In this document: piece by piece, positions 7,224 through 16,080 of the stretch
How the letters are laid out: every line of letters begins with the position of its first letter
How positions within the stretch are numbered: the stretch's first letter is position 1
Source of the DNA: Mycolicibacterium sp.
Lineage (GTDB): Bacteria > Actinomycetota > Actinomycetes > Mycobacteriales > Mycobacteriaceae
Length of the DNA stretch: 33,909 bases
Assembly: GCA_020637165.1 (NCBI GenBank)
Contig: JACJWN010000017.1
Location: 1 to 33,909, forward strand
Reading direction: 5' to 3'
Translations under genes and position numbers: made by a program
The notes under the pieces: generated by a model
What the model saw: only the letters and a program-made list of their open reading frames with translations
The model's database searches: none
Told to the model about the DNA's origin: nothing

Positions 7224-8621
7224 GTGCTGCTCGACTCCTTGAACCCCGCCGCGGTCGCGGCCGGTGCCGATATCGCCGATGCGGTGCGCATCGGCGGGGT
7301 CACTCTCTCGCGCAGTGACCTGGTCGGTGCGGGCACCTCGGTGGCCGAGCGGGTGGGCGGGGCCGAGCGCGTCGCAATCCTGGCCACGCCCAGTGCGGCC
7401 ACGGTGCTCGCGGTCACCGGATGTCTGATCGCGGGGGTGCCGTTCGTGCCGGTCCCCGCCGACGTGGGCGTCGCCGAAAGGGCCCACATCCTGACCGATT
7501 CCGGCGCCCAGGCCTGGCTCGGTGAGGCTCCGGCAGATCTTGCGGGCCTGCCACACGTGCCGGTGCGGTTGCACGCCCGGTCCTGGCACCGTTATCCCGA
7601 GCCGGGTCCGCACGAGACCGCCATGGTCATCTACACCTCCGGAACCACCGGCGCGCCGAAAGGCGCGATGATCAGCCGCGCCGCGGTCGCGGCCGACCTC
7701 GACGCGCTAGCCCGGGCCTGGCAGTGGAGCGAAGAGGACACCTTGGTGCACGGCTTGCCGTTGTTCCACGTGCACGGCCTGGTGCTGGGTCTGCTGGGTT
7801 CGCTGCGGGTGGGAAACCGCTTCGTCCACACCGGCCGTCCGGACCCGCAGGCCTACGCCGCAGCGGGCGGTACCTTGTACTTCGGGGTGCCCACGGTGTG
7901 GTCGCGGATGGTCAGCGACCCGGTGTCGGCGCGCGCGCTAGCGGGGGCGCGACTGCTGGTGTCCGGCAGCGCTGCGCTGCCGGTGCCGGTCTTCGATCGG
8001 CTGGCCGAACTGACCGGGCATCCCCCGGTGGAGCGCTACGGATGCACCGAAACCCTCATCACGGTCAGCACCCGGGCCGATGGCGATCGCCGACCGGGCT
8101 GGGTGGGTCTGCCGTTGCCGGGAATGGCAACGCGGCTGGCAGCAGCGGACGGCTCGGCGGTGCCGCATGACGGCGAAAGCATCGGGAGCCTGCAGGTCCG
8201 GACGCCCACCGTATTCCAGGGCTACCGCAACCGCCCGCAGGCCAGCGCCGATGCGTTCACCGCCGATGGTTGGTACCGCACCGGTGACGCTGCGGTGATC
8301 GACGCCGACGGGATGCATCGCATCGTCGGTCGTGAGTCGGTGGATCTGATTAAATCCGGCGGCTACCGGATCGGCGCGGGTGAGATCGAGACGGCCCTGC
8401 TGGGCCATCCCGGGGTGGCGGAGGTTGCCGTGGTGGGACTGCCCGACGAGGACCTGGGCCAGCGGATCGTCGCCTTCGTCGTGGGCGATGCTGCGCCTGA
8501 TGACCTGATCCACCATGTCGCACAGCAGCTTTCGGCGCACAAGCGCCCCCGTGAGGTGCGACTGGTCGACGCGCTGCCGCGAAACGCGATGGGCAAGGTG
8601 CTCAAGAAGGAGCTGATGTAA
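7224..8621 (+). CDS. fadD36: FadD36, MatB-like acyl-CoA synthetase
   Basis: An ANL-superfamily acyl-CoA ligase of 465 residues that adenylates a carboxylic acid and transfers it to CoA. Visible motifs are the P-loop YTSGTTGAPKG, the RYGCTETL adenine/acid loop, the WYRTGD motif, the GRESVDLIKSGGYRIGAGEIE hinge region and the catalytic lysine in NAMGKVLKK. It matches M. tuberculosis FadD36 (Rv1193) closely. Its short length, the ERYGxTET loop and the SGGYRIGAGEIE segment resemble MatB malonyl/methylmalonyl-CoA synthetases, so a short dicarboxylate or short-chain acid is a plausible substrate; this is inference. It appears monocistronic and is convergent with dapD. Confidence 0.92.
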   Translation: MLLDSLNPAAVAAGADIADAVRIGGVTLSRSDLVGAGTSVAERVGGAERVAILATPSAATVLAVTGCLIAGVPFVPVPADVGVAERAHILTDSGAQAWLGEAPADLAGLPHVPVRLHARSWHRYPEPGPHETAMVIYTSGTTGAPKGAMISRAAVAADLDALARAWQWSEEDTLVHGLPLFHVHGLVLGLLGSLRVGNRFVHTGRPDPQAYAAAGGTLYFGVPTVWSRMVSDPVSARALAGARLLVSGSAALPVPVFDRLAELTGHPPVERYGCTETLITVSTRADGDRRPGWVGLPLPGMATRLAAADGSAVPHDGESIGSLQVRTPTVFQGYRNRPQASADAFTADGWYRTGDAAVIDADGMHRIVGRESVDLIKSGGYRIGAGEIETALLGHPGVAEVAVVGLPDEDLGQRIVAFVVGDAAPDDLIHHVAQQLSAHKRPREVRLVDALPRNAMGKVLKKELM

Positions 8622-8662
8622 CCGCTCCCGACGCGGGCGTTCCGCGCACCGTGGCGCCGGAC

Positions 8663-9604
8663 TCAGTTGGCGTGCAGTGCCTCGTTGAGGGCGATGCCCT
8701 TGCCGTCGCGGGCCACCACCTCGACCGCTCCGGTCACCGAATTGCGCCGGAACAAAAGATTGTTCGCCCCGGAAAGCTCGCTGGCCTTCACCATGGCGCC
8801 GTCGGCGGTGGCCACCTTGGTTCCCGCGGTGACGTAGAGGCCCGCCTCGATGACGCAGTCGTCGCCCAGTGAGATGCCCAGGCCCGAATTGGCGCCCAGC
8901 AGACACCGCTCGCCCACCGAAATCACCTCGGTGCCGCCGCCGGACAGCGTTCCCATGATGGAGGCCCCGCCTCCGACGTCGGTACCGTCGCCGACCACCA
9001 CCCCCGCCGAGATGCGGCCCTCCACCATCGAGGCGCCCAGGGTGCCGGCGTTGAAGTTCACGAACCCTTCGTGCATGACGGTGGTTCCGGGCGCCAGGTG
9101 TGCGCCCAGGCGCACCCGGTCTGCGTCGGCGATGCGCACACCCTCCGGCACCACGTAGTCGACCATCCGGGGGAACTTGTCGACCCCGTACACGGTGACC
9201 GGCCCGCGGCGGCGCAGACGCAGCCGGACCGACTCGAATCCCTCGATGCGGCAGGGGCCGTGGTTGGTCCACACGACGTTGGTCAGCGCGCCGAACACGC
9301 CGTCGAGGTTGACTCCGTGTGGCTCGACCAGGCGGTGCGAGATCAGATGCAGCCGCAGGTAGGCGTCATAGGTGTCGGCGGGCTTGTCGGCGAGCACCGT
9401 CACGGTGCGGATCGGCACGATCTGCACACCGCGGTCGGCATCCGGGCCGCACAGCGCGGCCAGTTCCTCGGGAACGTCGTCGGGGTCGATGCGGGTGGTG
9501 CCGGACGGGCTGTAGGCGCCCAGTTCGGGCTCCGGAAACCAGGCGTCCAGAACGGTGCCGTCGTCGGTGATGGTGGCCAGTCCGAAGCCCGCAGCAGATG
9601 TCAC
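8663..9604 (-). CDS. dapD: DapD, tetrahydrodipicolinate N-succinyltransferase
   Basis: Transfers succinyl from succinyl-CoA to tetrahydrodipicolinate in the succinylase branch of diaminopimelate/lysine synthesis. The 313-residue protein has the family's left-handed beta-helix in the C-terminal half, with hexapeptide repeats such as [18 protein letters not shown] and [19 protein letters not shown]. It matches M. tuberculosis DapD (Rv1201c) almost throughout. Three starts are possible. GTG at 9604 is chosen because TACGGT precedes it by seven bases. GTG at 9613 aligns equally well with the M. tuberculosis N-terminus. ATG at 9652 would translate part of a dispersed hairpin repeat and is unlikely. 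Divergent from dapE, the next dedicated step but one. Confidence 0.95.
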   Translation of the reverse strand: MTSAAGFGLATITDDGTVLDAWFPEPELGAYSPSGTTRIDPDDVPEELAALCGPDADRGVQIVPIRTVTVLADKPADTYDAYLRLHLISHRLVEPHGVNLDGVFGALTNVVWTNHGPCRIEGFESVRLRLRRRGPVTVYGVDKFPRMVDYVVPEGVRIADADRVRLGAHLAPGTTVMHEGFVNFNAGTLGASMVEGRISAGVVVGDGTDVGGGASIMGTLSGGGTEVISVGERCLLGANSGLGISLGDDCVIEAGLYVTAGTKVATADGAMVKASELSGANNLLFRRNSVTGAVEVVARDGKGIALNEALHAN

Positions 9605-9611
9605 GCAGGAC

Positions 9612-9617
9612 ACCGTA
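9612..9617 (-). promoter_or_regulatory. Candidate leaderless promoter -10 (TACGGT) for dapD
   Basis: Minus-strand TACGGT is followed by seven bases and then GTG at 9604. This spacing favours that codon over the GTG at 9613, which overlaps the box itself. Confidence 0.4.
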
Positions 9618-9623
9618 CTTGCG

Positions 9624-9688
9624 GCGCGAGCAGACGCAAAGTGCCCCGACACGCCGGGGCGTACGGGGACATTTGCGTCTGCTCGCGC
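9624..9688. repeat. Dispersed hairpin repeat, copy 1 (between dapD and dapE)
   Basis: A 65-base inverted repeat with perfect 17-base arms, GCGCGAGCAGACGCAAA at 9624-9640 and its complement at 9672-9688. An inner GTGCCCCG/CGGGGAC pairing with one bulge extends the stem. The reverse complement aligns with the element at 22082-22140, so this is a dispersed family and not a gene-specific terminator. It sits between two divergent start codons, just outside the candidate promoters of both. Confidence 0.85.
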
Positions 9689-9716
9689 GGGGGAGGTGAC
9701 GGGGGAGGTGACCCAT

Positions 9717-9722
9717 TAGCCT
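9717..9722 (+). promoter_or_regulatory. Candidate leaderless promoter -10 (TAGCCT) for dapE
   Basis: TAGCCT ends eight bases before the GTG at 9731, consistent with a leaderless or nearly leaderless mRNA. It is the same hexamer as the one before fadD36. Confidence 0.45.
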
Positions 9723-9730
9723 GTTCAGTT

Positions 9731-10795
9731 GTGCTGAACCTGAGCGCCGACCCGATCGAATTGACCGCTGCCCTGATCGATATCCCGAGCGTCTCGCGCG
9801 ACGAACTGTGTATCGCCGACGAGGTCGAGCAGGCGTTGCGGGAGCAGACGGCCTACGAGGTCCTGCGCAACGGAAACGCGGTTCTGGCCCGCACCGACCT
9901 CGGCCGCCCCACCCGGGTGATCCTGGCCGGCCATCTCGATACCGTTCCCATCGCCGACAACGTTCCTTGCCGCCGTGACGCCGACCACATCTACGGCTGC
10001 GGGGCATCGGACATGAAGTCCGGCGACGCTGTCTTCCTGCACCTGGCCGCCACCGTGACCGACCCCGTCCACGACGTCACGCTGGTCTTCTACGACTGCG
10101 AGGAGATCGAGGCGAGTGCCAACGGTCTGGGCCGTATCGAGCGTGATCTGCCGGAGTGGCTGCGCGGCGACGTCGCGATCCTCGGCGAACCATCCGGCGG
10201 CTATATCGAGGCCGGATGCCAGGGCACGTTGCGCGCCGTCATATCGACGTCCGGGGTTCGTGCACATTCGGCGCGATCGTGGCTGGGCGACAACGCCATT
10301 CATAAGCTGGGCTCAGTACTCAACCGGTTGGCCGGATACCAGGGGCGGGTGGTCGACATCGACGGGTGTATCTACCGGGAGGGGCTGTCTGCGGTGCGCA
10401 TCGACGGTGGGGTCGCCGGAAACGTCATCCCGGATGCGGCGTCGGTGACGGTGAACTTCCGGTTCGCCCCGGACCGCAGCCCGCAGGATGCGTGGGCGCA
10501 CGTCCGCGAGGTGTTCGACGGGTTGCCGGTCGAAATGCAGCAGACCGATGTGGCCCCGGGCGCGCTGCCCGGGCTGCAGCACCCCGCGGCGGCCGGCCTG
10601 GTGGATGCGGCCGGCGGAATGGTTCGCGCCAAGTATGGCTGGACCGATGTCGCGCGGTTCGCCGCTCTGGGGATTCCCGCAGTCAACTACGGACCCGGCG
10701 ATCCGAACATGGCGCACCGGCGCGACGAGTGGGTCTCGGTGGCGCAGATCACCGCGGTCGCCGCGACGCTCCGCCGCTATATGGGCGGTGCCTGA
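9731..10795 (+). CDS. dapE: DapE, succinyl-diaminopimelate desuccinylase
   Basis: Hydrolyses N-succinyl-L,L-diaminopimelate to L,L-diaminopimelate, feeding peptidoglycan and lysine. A 354-residue M20-family zinc peptidase. The metal-site motifs are AGHLDTVP (His ligand and nearby Asp), CGASDMKSG (bridging Asp), the CEEIE pair (general base Glu and ligand Glu) and a C-terminal MAHRRDEW His. The dimerisation/lid domain sits in the middle, with the family Arg/His segment in [17 protein letters not shown]. It matches M. tuberculosis DapE (Rv1202) end to end, which fixes the GTG at 9731; the much longer open frame upstream runs antisense through dapD. Its stop overlaps the next start (TGATG), so the two are translationally coupled. 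Confidence 0.95.
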   Translation: MLNLSADPIELTAALIDIPSVSRDELCIADEVEQALREQTAYEVLRNGNAVLARTDLGRPTRVILAGHLDTVPIADNVPCRRDADHIYGCGASDMKSGDAVFLHLAATVTDPVHDVTLVFYDCEEIEASANGLGRIERDLPEWLRGDVAILGEPSGGYIEAGCQGTLRAVISTSGVRAHSARSWLGDNAIHKLGSVLNRLAGYQGRVVDIDGCIYREGLSAVRIDGGVAGNVIPDAASVTVNFRFAPDRSPQDAWAHVREVFDGLPVEMQQTDVAPGALPGLQHPAAAGLVDAAGGMVRAKYGWTDVARFAALGIPAVNYGPGDPNMAHRRDEWVSVAQITAVAATLRRYMGGA

Positions 10796-11346
10796 TGAAA
10801 GTCAGCGCCCACCGCCCCGGCAGGGAATCGGTGATCGTCGATCTGTTCCGTGAGACTTTCGCCGCGTCCGAGGGTGCGTCCGAGGGCGCGTCGATCGGGG
10901 CGCTGGTACGTGATCTGCTGGAGTGCACTCTCCCCGGGGACGTTCGCGTATTCGTCGCCGAAGATGAGGCCGCGGAGGACGGCACACCGACCGCAGTTGC
11001 GATCTTCACCCGGCTCTCCTATGTCCAGGACGATCGCACGGTTTTCCTGCTGTCGCCCTTGGCGGTGGCGACCGCCCGGCAGGGTCTCGGAATCGGACAG
11101 GAGCTGCTGGGGCAGGCCCTTGAAGCCTTGCGGTCCGACGGTGTTGACGTCGTCGTGACTTACGGCGATCCGGCCTTCTACGGAAAGGTCGGCTTTGCGC
11201 CTCTCAGCCAGGACATGGCACAGCCGCCGCTGCCGCTGAGCAGGCCGGAGGGCTGGCTCGGGCGCGCGGTCGAGGCCGACGGGTTCGCCTCGCTGGCCGG
11301 CCCGTCCACCTGCGTCATGGCTCTGCGCGACCCGGACCTCTGGTAG
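10795..11346 (+). CDS. GNAT-family N-acetyltransferase
   Basis: A 183-residue GNAT-fold protein. The acetyl-CoA pyrophosphate loop is the QGLGIGQELL segment after LSPLAVATAR, followed by a VVTYGDPAFYGKVGF motif typical of YhbS-type acetyltransferases. It would acetylate a small molecule or an amine on a protein; the substrate is unknown. Residues about 23-31 carry a tiny duplication (Ala-Ser-Glu-Gly twice) that is also visible as a nine-base DNA repeat. The start ATG overlaps the dapE stop by one base. The coupling suggests co-regulation with dapE but not necessarily a lysine-pathway role. Confidence 0.88.
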   Translation: MKVSAHRPGRESVIVDLFRETFAASEGASEGASIGALVRDLLECTLPGDVRVFVAEDEAAEDGTPTAVAIFTRLSYVQDDRTVFLLSPLAVATARQGLGIGQELLGQALEALRSDGVDVVVTYGDPAFYGKVGFAPLSQDMAQPPLPLSRPEGWLGRAVEADGFASLAGPSTCVMALRDPDLW

Positions 11347-13542
11347 GGCTCAGGGATCGGCACATCGAACCGGCCCGATAAGGCGATCTGACGCTGCCGC
11401 CATCAAAAACTGTCGGCGGATTACCGTTTGTCGCCGATGCTCCTCCGCCTGCAGGGCTGCGTCGGCTGCGGCCCCGCTGAACCTGGCGGCGGCGAGCCTC
11501 GGCCGCGACCGCAGCCTTCGCCGAGTCCCCGGCCGCCAGCGCTGCCGTGCGGGCTTACAGGGCTGATCCCGTACCGCAGTGGGCACGCCCCGACGAGCGT
11601 GCCAGCGCGGCCGCGGCGCGGCGGTCCCCGAGACGCACCGCGCGTTAGCCCGGATTGCCACAGCTAACCGGCTGCTGCGCTTCGCCGCGGGCGGTGTCGC
11701 GCGCGGCCGTGATCGCCGCGGTCCGGTTCCGATGGCTGCCAGCCGCCAGGCCTGGGCGATCCCTGGAGTTCAAAAAGAAGATCGCCGACTTGGTTCTGCG
11801 TCTGACCGGGCCTGGCGAGCGCCTTAGCTGACTCGGCGATATCGCCCCGGTAGCTCCAGCGCCGTCGTCAGGCAGGTCAGGCCAAAGCGGTCCCCACGAG
11901 CAACCTGTGCGCTCCAGGGTCGCCGATGCGGGGCGGCGAAATTGACGGCGGCCGCGGCGTCACCCCGGCCAATAGCAGCACTTGCCAGCAGCACTGCCGA
12001 TCGCCCGGTCGGCTGGGCCAAAGCCTGGCGTGAAATCGGTGAACGTGCGCGCCGCCTCGTGGCCGCGTCAGATCCTGGCCTGCATCATTACCGTGGGTGA
12101 CCTGGCCATGCTGACGGTGAATCCGCAGACCCGGACAGTCCGACCCAGAGCCCGGTCCACCGCCGGGCCCCACGGTGGTAACCAAATCGGCTCATCTGCC
12201 GAGGACAGCGCCGTGGCGTCATGATGCCAGGCTACGGCCATCCCTGCGCCCGGATGGTTCAGCACCGGCGACTTCTACGCACCGGCGGACGTTGCCGGTG
12301 CTCCACGAAGGTGGCTTTACAACGCGTCGAGGGTGGAGGGAGGCCGCCAACTGGGGTACGCACGTTCTGCAGGAAAATGGTGGCGCGCCGGTTCGAGAGA
12401 GCATCCAGAACTGGTCTGGGCGGCACGTAGCGCCCACGCCATCAATTGCTCGGTGAGCCCTGGGGTCCTGACGGCGGCGAGCACCGACTCGGCCTCCCTG
12501 GCCACGGTCATTCTGCCAGGCCAGCGCATAGCTGAGCGCCAGGCGGGCGCCGTCATCACCCCGGTCGAGAATTCCGCTGGCCAGCCGCTGGCCACCCCAG
12601 GTCGCCCAGCTGCACCATTGGCCGCGGTCACCACGGCGTCGGTGTCCAGCGGGCCGTCGCCCTGCAGCAGCCCGTCGATCTGATCTGCTGCCGCGGCAGT
12701 GCGGGACGGTGTGGGAAAGGCCAGTTGGTGTACACCGCTGAACGTCCAGCGCCCCAGTAAACACCGAGGGCCGGACCCTGATCGCAGCTGTACGGGTACC
12801 GGCGTCGGCCTGAACGAGGCCCGCTTGGTCAGCGCGACCAGCTGGGGCGCGGGGAGCGGCCTGAAGACGCATAGAGCACCCAGCACCTGTGGACCCGCGG
12901 GAAGTTTCCACCCAGGCGGTCGATCGCCACCGGCAGCGTCCTGTCGGAAACCGCCGCTGCTCATCAACAGCCCCAGGTGCAGTAATGCTGGAGCTGCGCT
13001 GGCATGCGGCCGCGGTCGCCCCTGCCGGCGGCGCGGCTACCACCCTCGGCGGTCTCCCCGGCGTCCATCGGCATGAGGTCGTAGCGCGCCAGCAGACCGT
13101 CGTCCCACAGGGCGGAGACCACCCGCGGAACCCTCAGGACCGATCGGACCGTGACGATCAGCGGGCAGCCGCACTCCCCGGCCAGCCGGTAGACCAGGCT
13201 CCCCGAGAGCGGGTCCAGCAGACGCGCGTTGTCGACGATCAGCGGCGCAGATCCGGCACGGGCGAGAATCTCTTCCGCCGCGGCGGAGATCATCTCGGCC
13301 GGTTTATCGACGTCGTGGACGCCCAGCAGCGGGCCGAAGGCCCCGAACGGGACCATGGATTGGGCCATGGTGCCGAACGCCCACAGCGGCTCCCCGCGAC
13401 CCAGGCGCTCGGCGGACTGTGCCGCCAGGGTGGTCTTTCCGACCCCTTCGTTGCCGATCAAGGCGACGCCGGTGGCGGGTCCGGCCTGCAGGAGTTCGAC
13501 CACGCGGTCCACGGCACGACGGGCTACGAGGGGCCACGGCAT
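11347..13542 (-). pseudogene. Decayed LuxR/Rv1204c-type ATPase regulator gene
   Basis: The minus-strand ORF starting at ATG 13542 reads as a clean NTPase N-terminus for about 165 residues: Walker A GNEGVGKTT, then FGTMAQSMVPFGAFGPLLG, then a Walker B-like PLIVDNARLLDPLSG. After DAGETAE, near 13040, the frame breaks. Coding-like pieces continue in alternating minus-strand frames, for example DGLLQGDGPLDTDAVVTAA, REAESVLAAV, SAVLLASAAIGRGDAAAAV and FSGAAADAALQAEEHRRQ, down to about 11400. The total span is about 2.2 kb, the size of a typical 730-residue mycobacterial LuxR-type ATPase. No intact HTH was found. M. tuberculosis has Rv1204c at this position. Sequencing error is possible, but neighbouring genes are clean. 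The other ORFs here are noise. Confidence 0.65.
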
Positions 13543-13548
13543 ACCCCG

Positions 13549-13554
13549 ACTCTA
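13549..13554 (-). promoter_or_regulatory. Candidate leaderless -10 (TAGAGT) of the decayed ATPase gene
   Basis: Minus-strand TAGAGT stands six bases before the ATG at 13542. The promoter-start arrangement has survived although the gene body is broken, so a truncated 192-residue ATPase domain might still be made. Confidence 0.35.
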
Positions 13555-13577
13555 TTGGTCCGCCGGACGCGGTGGTC

Positions 13578-13583
13578 TAGGTT
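13578..13583 (+). promoter_or_regulatory. Candidate leaderless promoter -10 (TAGGTT) for the LOG gene
   Basis: TAGGTT is followed by six bases and the GTG at 13590, the expected spacing for transcription from the first coding base. Confidence 0.45.
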
Positions 13584-13589
13584 TCGGGT

Positions 13590-14177
13590 GTGCAGCAGCC
13601 AGCGGAGCCGGTCGCGAGATGGGCGGTGTGCGTGTACTGCGCCTCGGGTCCGCGGCATCCCGAACTACTGAGGTTGGCCCGGAGGGTGGGCGAGGCGATC
13701 GCCGAGCGCGGCTGGACGTTGGTCTCCGGCGGTGGAAACGTCTCGGCGATGGGTGCGGTGGCAGCCGGTGCCCGGGCTCGCGGCGGTCATACGGTGGGGG
13801 TGATCCCCAAAGCCCTGGTGCACCGGGAATTGGCCGATATCGAGGCCGACGAACTGATCGTCACCGACACCATGCGCCAGCGCAAGCAGGTCATGGAGGA
13901 CCGCAGCGACGCGTTCCTGGCGCTGCCCGGGGGCATCGGAACGCTCGAGGAACTTTTTGAAACCTGGACCGCCGGGTATCTGGGTATGCATGACAAGCCG
14001 GTGGTGTTGTTGGACCCGCACGGCCATTACGCCGGGCTGCGGCGCTGGCTGGACTCGTTGGTGCCGACCGGCTACGTCTCGCAGGCTGCCTTGGACCGGC
14101 TGATGATCGGCGAGGACATCGCCCATGCGCTGGACCGGTGCGCCGGCGGGGAAGGCAGCGACGCGGATGGCCGGTGA
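13590..14177 (+). CDS. LOG-family cytokinin riboside 5'-monophosphate phosphoribohydrolase (Rv1205 homolog)
   Basis: Hydrolyses the N-glycosidic bond of a modified adenosine monophosphate to release the base and ribose 5-phosphate, by family. The 195-residue Rossmann-like protein has the two LOG signatures: SGGGNVSAMG near residues 45-55 and PGGIGTLEE with the catalytic Glu. An Arg-Gln-Arg-Lys stretch between them (TMRQRKQVMEDRSDAF) completes the active site. Length is standard. M. tuberculosis Rv1205 at the same locus makes cytokinins from tRNA-derived precursors, so a similar role is likely. The last 11 bases overlap the fadD6 start, implying a two-gene operon. Confidence 0.9.
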   Translation: MQQPAEPVARWAVCVYCASGPRHPELLRLARRVGEAIAERGWTLVSGGGNVSAMGAVAAGARARGGHTVGVIPKALVHRELADIEADELIVTDTMRQRKQVMEDRSDAFLALPGGIGTLEELFETWTAGYLGMHDKPVVLLDPHGHYAGLRRWLDSLVPTGYVSQAALDRLMIGEDIAHALDRCAGGEGSDADGR

Positions 14178-15942
14178 CGTCAAACAGGTGGGTCTGCGCG
14201 ACCTGTTGGCTGGGCTGCCTGCGGTGGTGATGGACGCCCCGTTGATACTGCGGGCGGTGCGCACCGGGTTGTTGTCCACCCCGGGGTCCAAAACCTCGAT
14301 CGCCACGGTGTTCCAGGACCGGGCGGCCCGGCACGGCGACCGGACCTTCCTTCGTTTCGAGGGCCGGGAGATCAGCTATCGGCTGGCCAACGAGACCGCC
14401 AACCGCTTCGCTGCGGTGCTGGCCGCTCGCGGGGTGCGGCCCGGTGATGTGGTGGGCATCATGCAGCGCAACTCTCCGGAGGCCGTGTTGACGATGCTGG
14501 CCGCGGTCAAATGCGGGGCGGTGGCGGGCATGGTCAACTACAACCAGCGGGCCGAGGTGCTGGCCCACAGCCTGGGTCTACTGCAGGCGCGCGTGCTGGT
14601 CGTGGAGAGTGACCTGCTCGATTCGGTCGCCGACTCCGGGGCCGACCTGTCCGGCACGGAGCTGCTCACCGTCAAGGAACTCACCGAACTGGCTGAGGGT
14701 GTGCCCGCCGGAAATCCGGCCACCGCGGGGGAGGTCCGGGCCAAGGCCCCGGCTTTCTACATCTTCACCTCCGGCACCACCGGACACCCGAAGGCCAGTG
14801 TGATGACCCACCAGCGCTGGCTTCGCGCCCTGGCCGGGTTCAGCGGCCTGGGCGTGCGGTTGCGTGGGGCCGACACGCTCTACTGCGCGTTGCCGCTCTA
14901 CCACAACAACGCGCTGACCGTCGCCCTGTCCTCGGTGATCGACGCGGGCGCGACATTGGCTTTGGGCAGGGCGTTTTCGGCGTCGAAGTTCTGGGACGAG
15001 GTCATCGCGGCGGATGCGACGGCGTTCGTCTATATCGGGGAGCTGTGTCGCTATCTGCTCAATCAGCCGCCCAAGCCGACCGACCGCGCCCACCGGGTCC
15101 GGGTCATCATCGGCAACGGATTGCGGCCGGAGATCTGGGAGCGGTTCACCACCCGGTTCGGGATCAAGAGGGTGGTGGAGTTCTACGCCGCCAGCGAGGG
15201 CAACGTCGCGTTCATCAACGTCTTCAACATCCCCGGGTCGACCGGGATCAGTCCCATGCCGCTGGCCTACGTCGACTACGACCTGGAGACCGGGGAGCCG
15301 GCGCGCGGGCCGGACGGCCGGGTGCGTCGAGTCCGCCCGGGCCGGCCGGGGCTGCTGCTGAGCCCGGTGACTCGGCTCTCGCCCTTCGACGGGTACACCG
15401 ACAAAGCGGCCAGCGAGAAGAAGCTGGTGCGTAACGCCTTCAAGGACGGCGACGTCTGGTTCAACACCGGCGATGTCATGAGCCCGCAGGGTATGGGCCA
15501 CGCGGCCTTCACCGATCGGCTCGGCGACACTTTTCGCTGGAAGGGTGAGAACGTCGCCACCACCGACGTCGAGGCGGCGCTGGCCGCGGCGCCGTTTGTG
15601 GAGGAATGCACGGTGTTCGGCGTGGAGGTCCCCGACACCGGCGGCCGGGCCGGGATGGCGGCGGTGGCGTTGCGCGCCGGTGCCCAGTTCGATGGCCGGG
15701 CGCTGGCCCGCCATCTGTACGGCCATCTGCCGGTGTACGCGGTGCCGTTATTCATCCGGATCGTGGGATCGCTGGAGACCACCTCGACGTTCAAGAGCCG
15801 GAAGGTCGATCTGCGCAGTCACGGTTACGGTCCGGAGGTGTCCGACCCGCTATACGTCCTGAACGGGCGCGAGGAGGGTTACGTGCCGTTCTACGACGAC
15901 TACCCGTCCCAGGTGGCGGCCGGGAGGCGTCCGAGGGCCTGA
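14167..15942 (+). CDS. fadD6: FadD6, very-long-chain-type fatty acyl-CoA synthetase
   Basis: Activates fatty acids to acyl-CoA at the membrane. The 591-residue ANL protein of the FATP/FadD6 branch has the P-loop YIFTSGTTGHPKAS, the EFYAASEGN motif, the NTGDV segment and the FATP signature FTDRLGDTFRWKGENVATTDVE; the C-terminal lysine region is TFKSRKVDLR. It matches M. tuberculosis FadD6 (Rv1206) from FQDRAAR onward. ATG at 14167 is preferred to ATG at 14125, which would extend 42 bases further into the LOG gene. It overlaps the LOG gene by 11 bases and so is coupled to it. Confidence 0.93.
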   Translation: MAGDVKQVGLRDLLAGLPAVVMDAPLILRAVRTGLLSTPGSKTSIATVFQDRAARHGDRTFLRFEGREISYRLANETANRFAAVLAARGVRPGDVVGIMQRNSPEAVLTMLAAVKCGAVAGMVNYNQRAEVLAHSLGLLQARVLVVESDLLDSVADSGADLSGTELLTVKELTELAEGVPAGNPATAGEVRAKAPAFYIFTSGTTGHPKASVMTHQRWLRALAGFSGLGVRLRGADTLYCALPLYHNNALTVALSSVIDAGATLALGRAFSASKFWDEVIAADATAFVYIGELCRYLLNQPPKPTDRAHRVRVIIGNGLRPEIWERFTTRFGIKRVVEFYAASEGNVAFINVFNIPGSTGISPMPLAYVDYDLETGEPARGPDGRVRRVRPGRPGLLLSPVTRLSPFDGYTDKAASEKKLVRNAFKDGDVWFNTGDVMSPQGMGHAAFTDRLGDTFRWKGENVATTDVEAALAAAPFVEECTVFGVEVPDTGGRAGMAAVALRAGAQFDGRALARHLYGHLPVYAVPLFIRIVGSLETTSTFKSRKVDLRSHGYGPEVSDPLYVLNGREEGYVPFYDDYPSQVAAGRRPRA

Positions 15943-15955
15943 GGAACGAAGGCCC
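15935..15955 (+). terminator. Possible small terminator hairpin at the fadD6 stop
   Basis: GGGCCT (15935-15940) and AGGCCC (15950-15955) form a six-base GC-rich stem with a nine-base loop that contains the fadD6 stop codon. There is no T tract, which is common in mycobacteria but makes the call weak. Confidence 0.25.
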
Positions 15956-16080
15956 GAGGAGCGCTGAATCCCGTTCTGTTGCGGCCGCACCCAGCCGAGT
16001 AACGACGTGGTTGGATCGAGAATGGATGTGCTTTTTCGCGTTCCCGACGCTCGGTCGTCACCGTCATCGACCGGTCTCCG

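Noticed and set aside
8663-9652. Longer dapD start at ATG 9652
   Set aside because: The extra residues would be encoded by the hairpin repeat and are absent from the M. tuberculosis protein.
12219-13671. Several 100-270-residue ORFs on both strands
   Set aside because: None has a recognisable domain from end to end. The minus-strand ones contain scattered fragments explained by the decayed ATPase gene.
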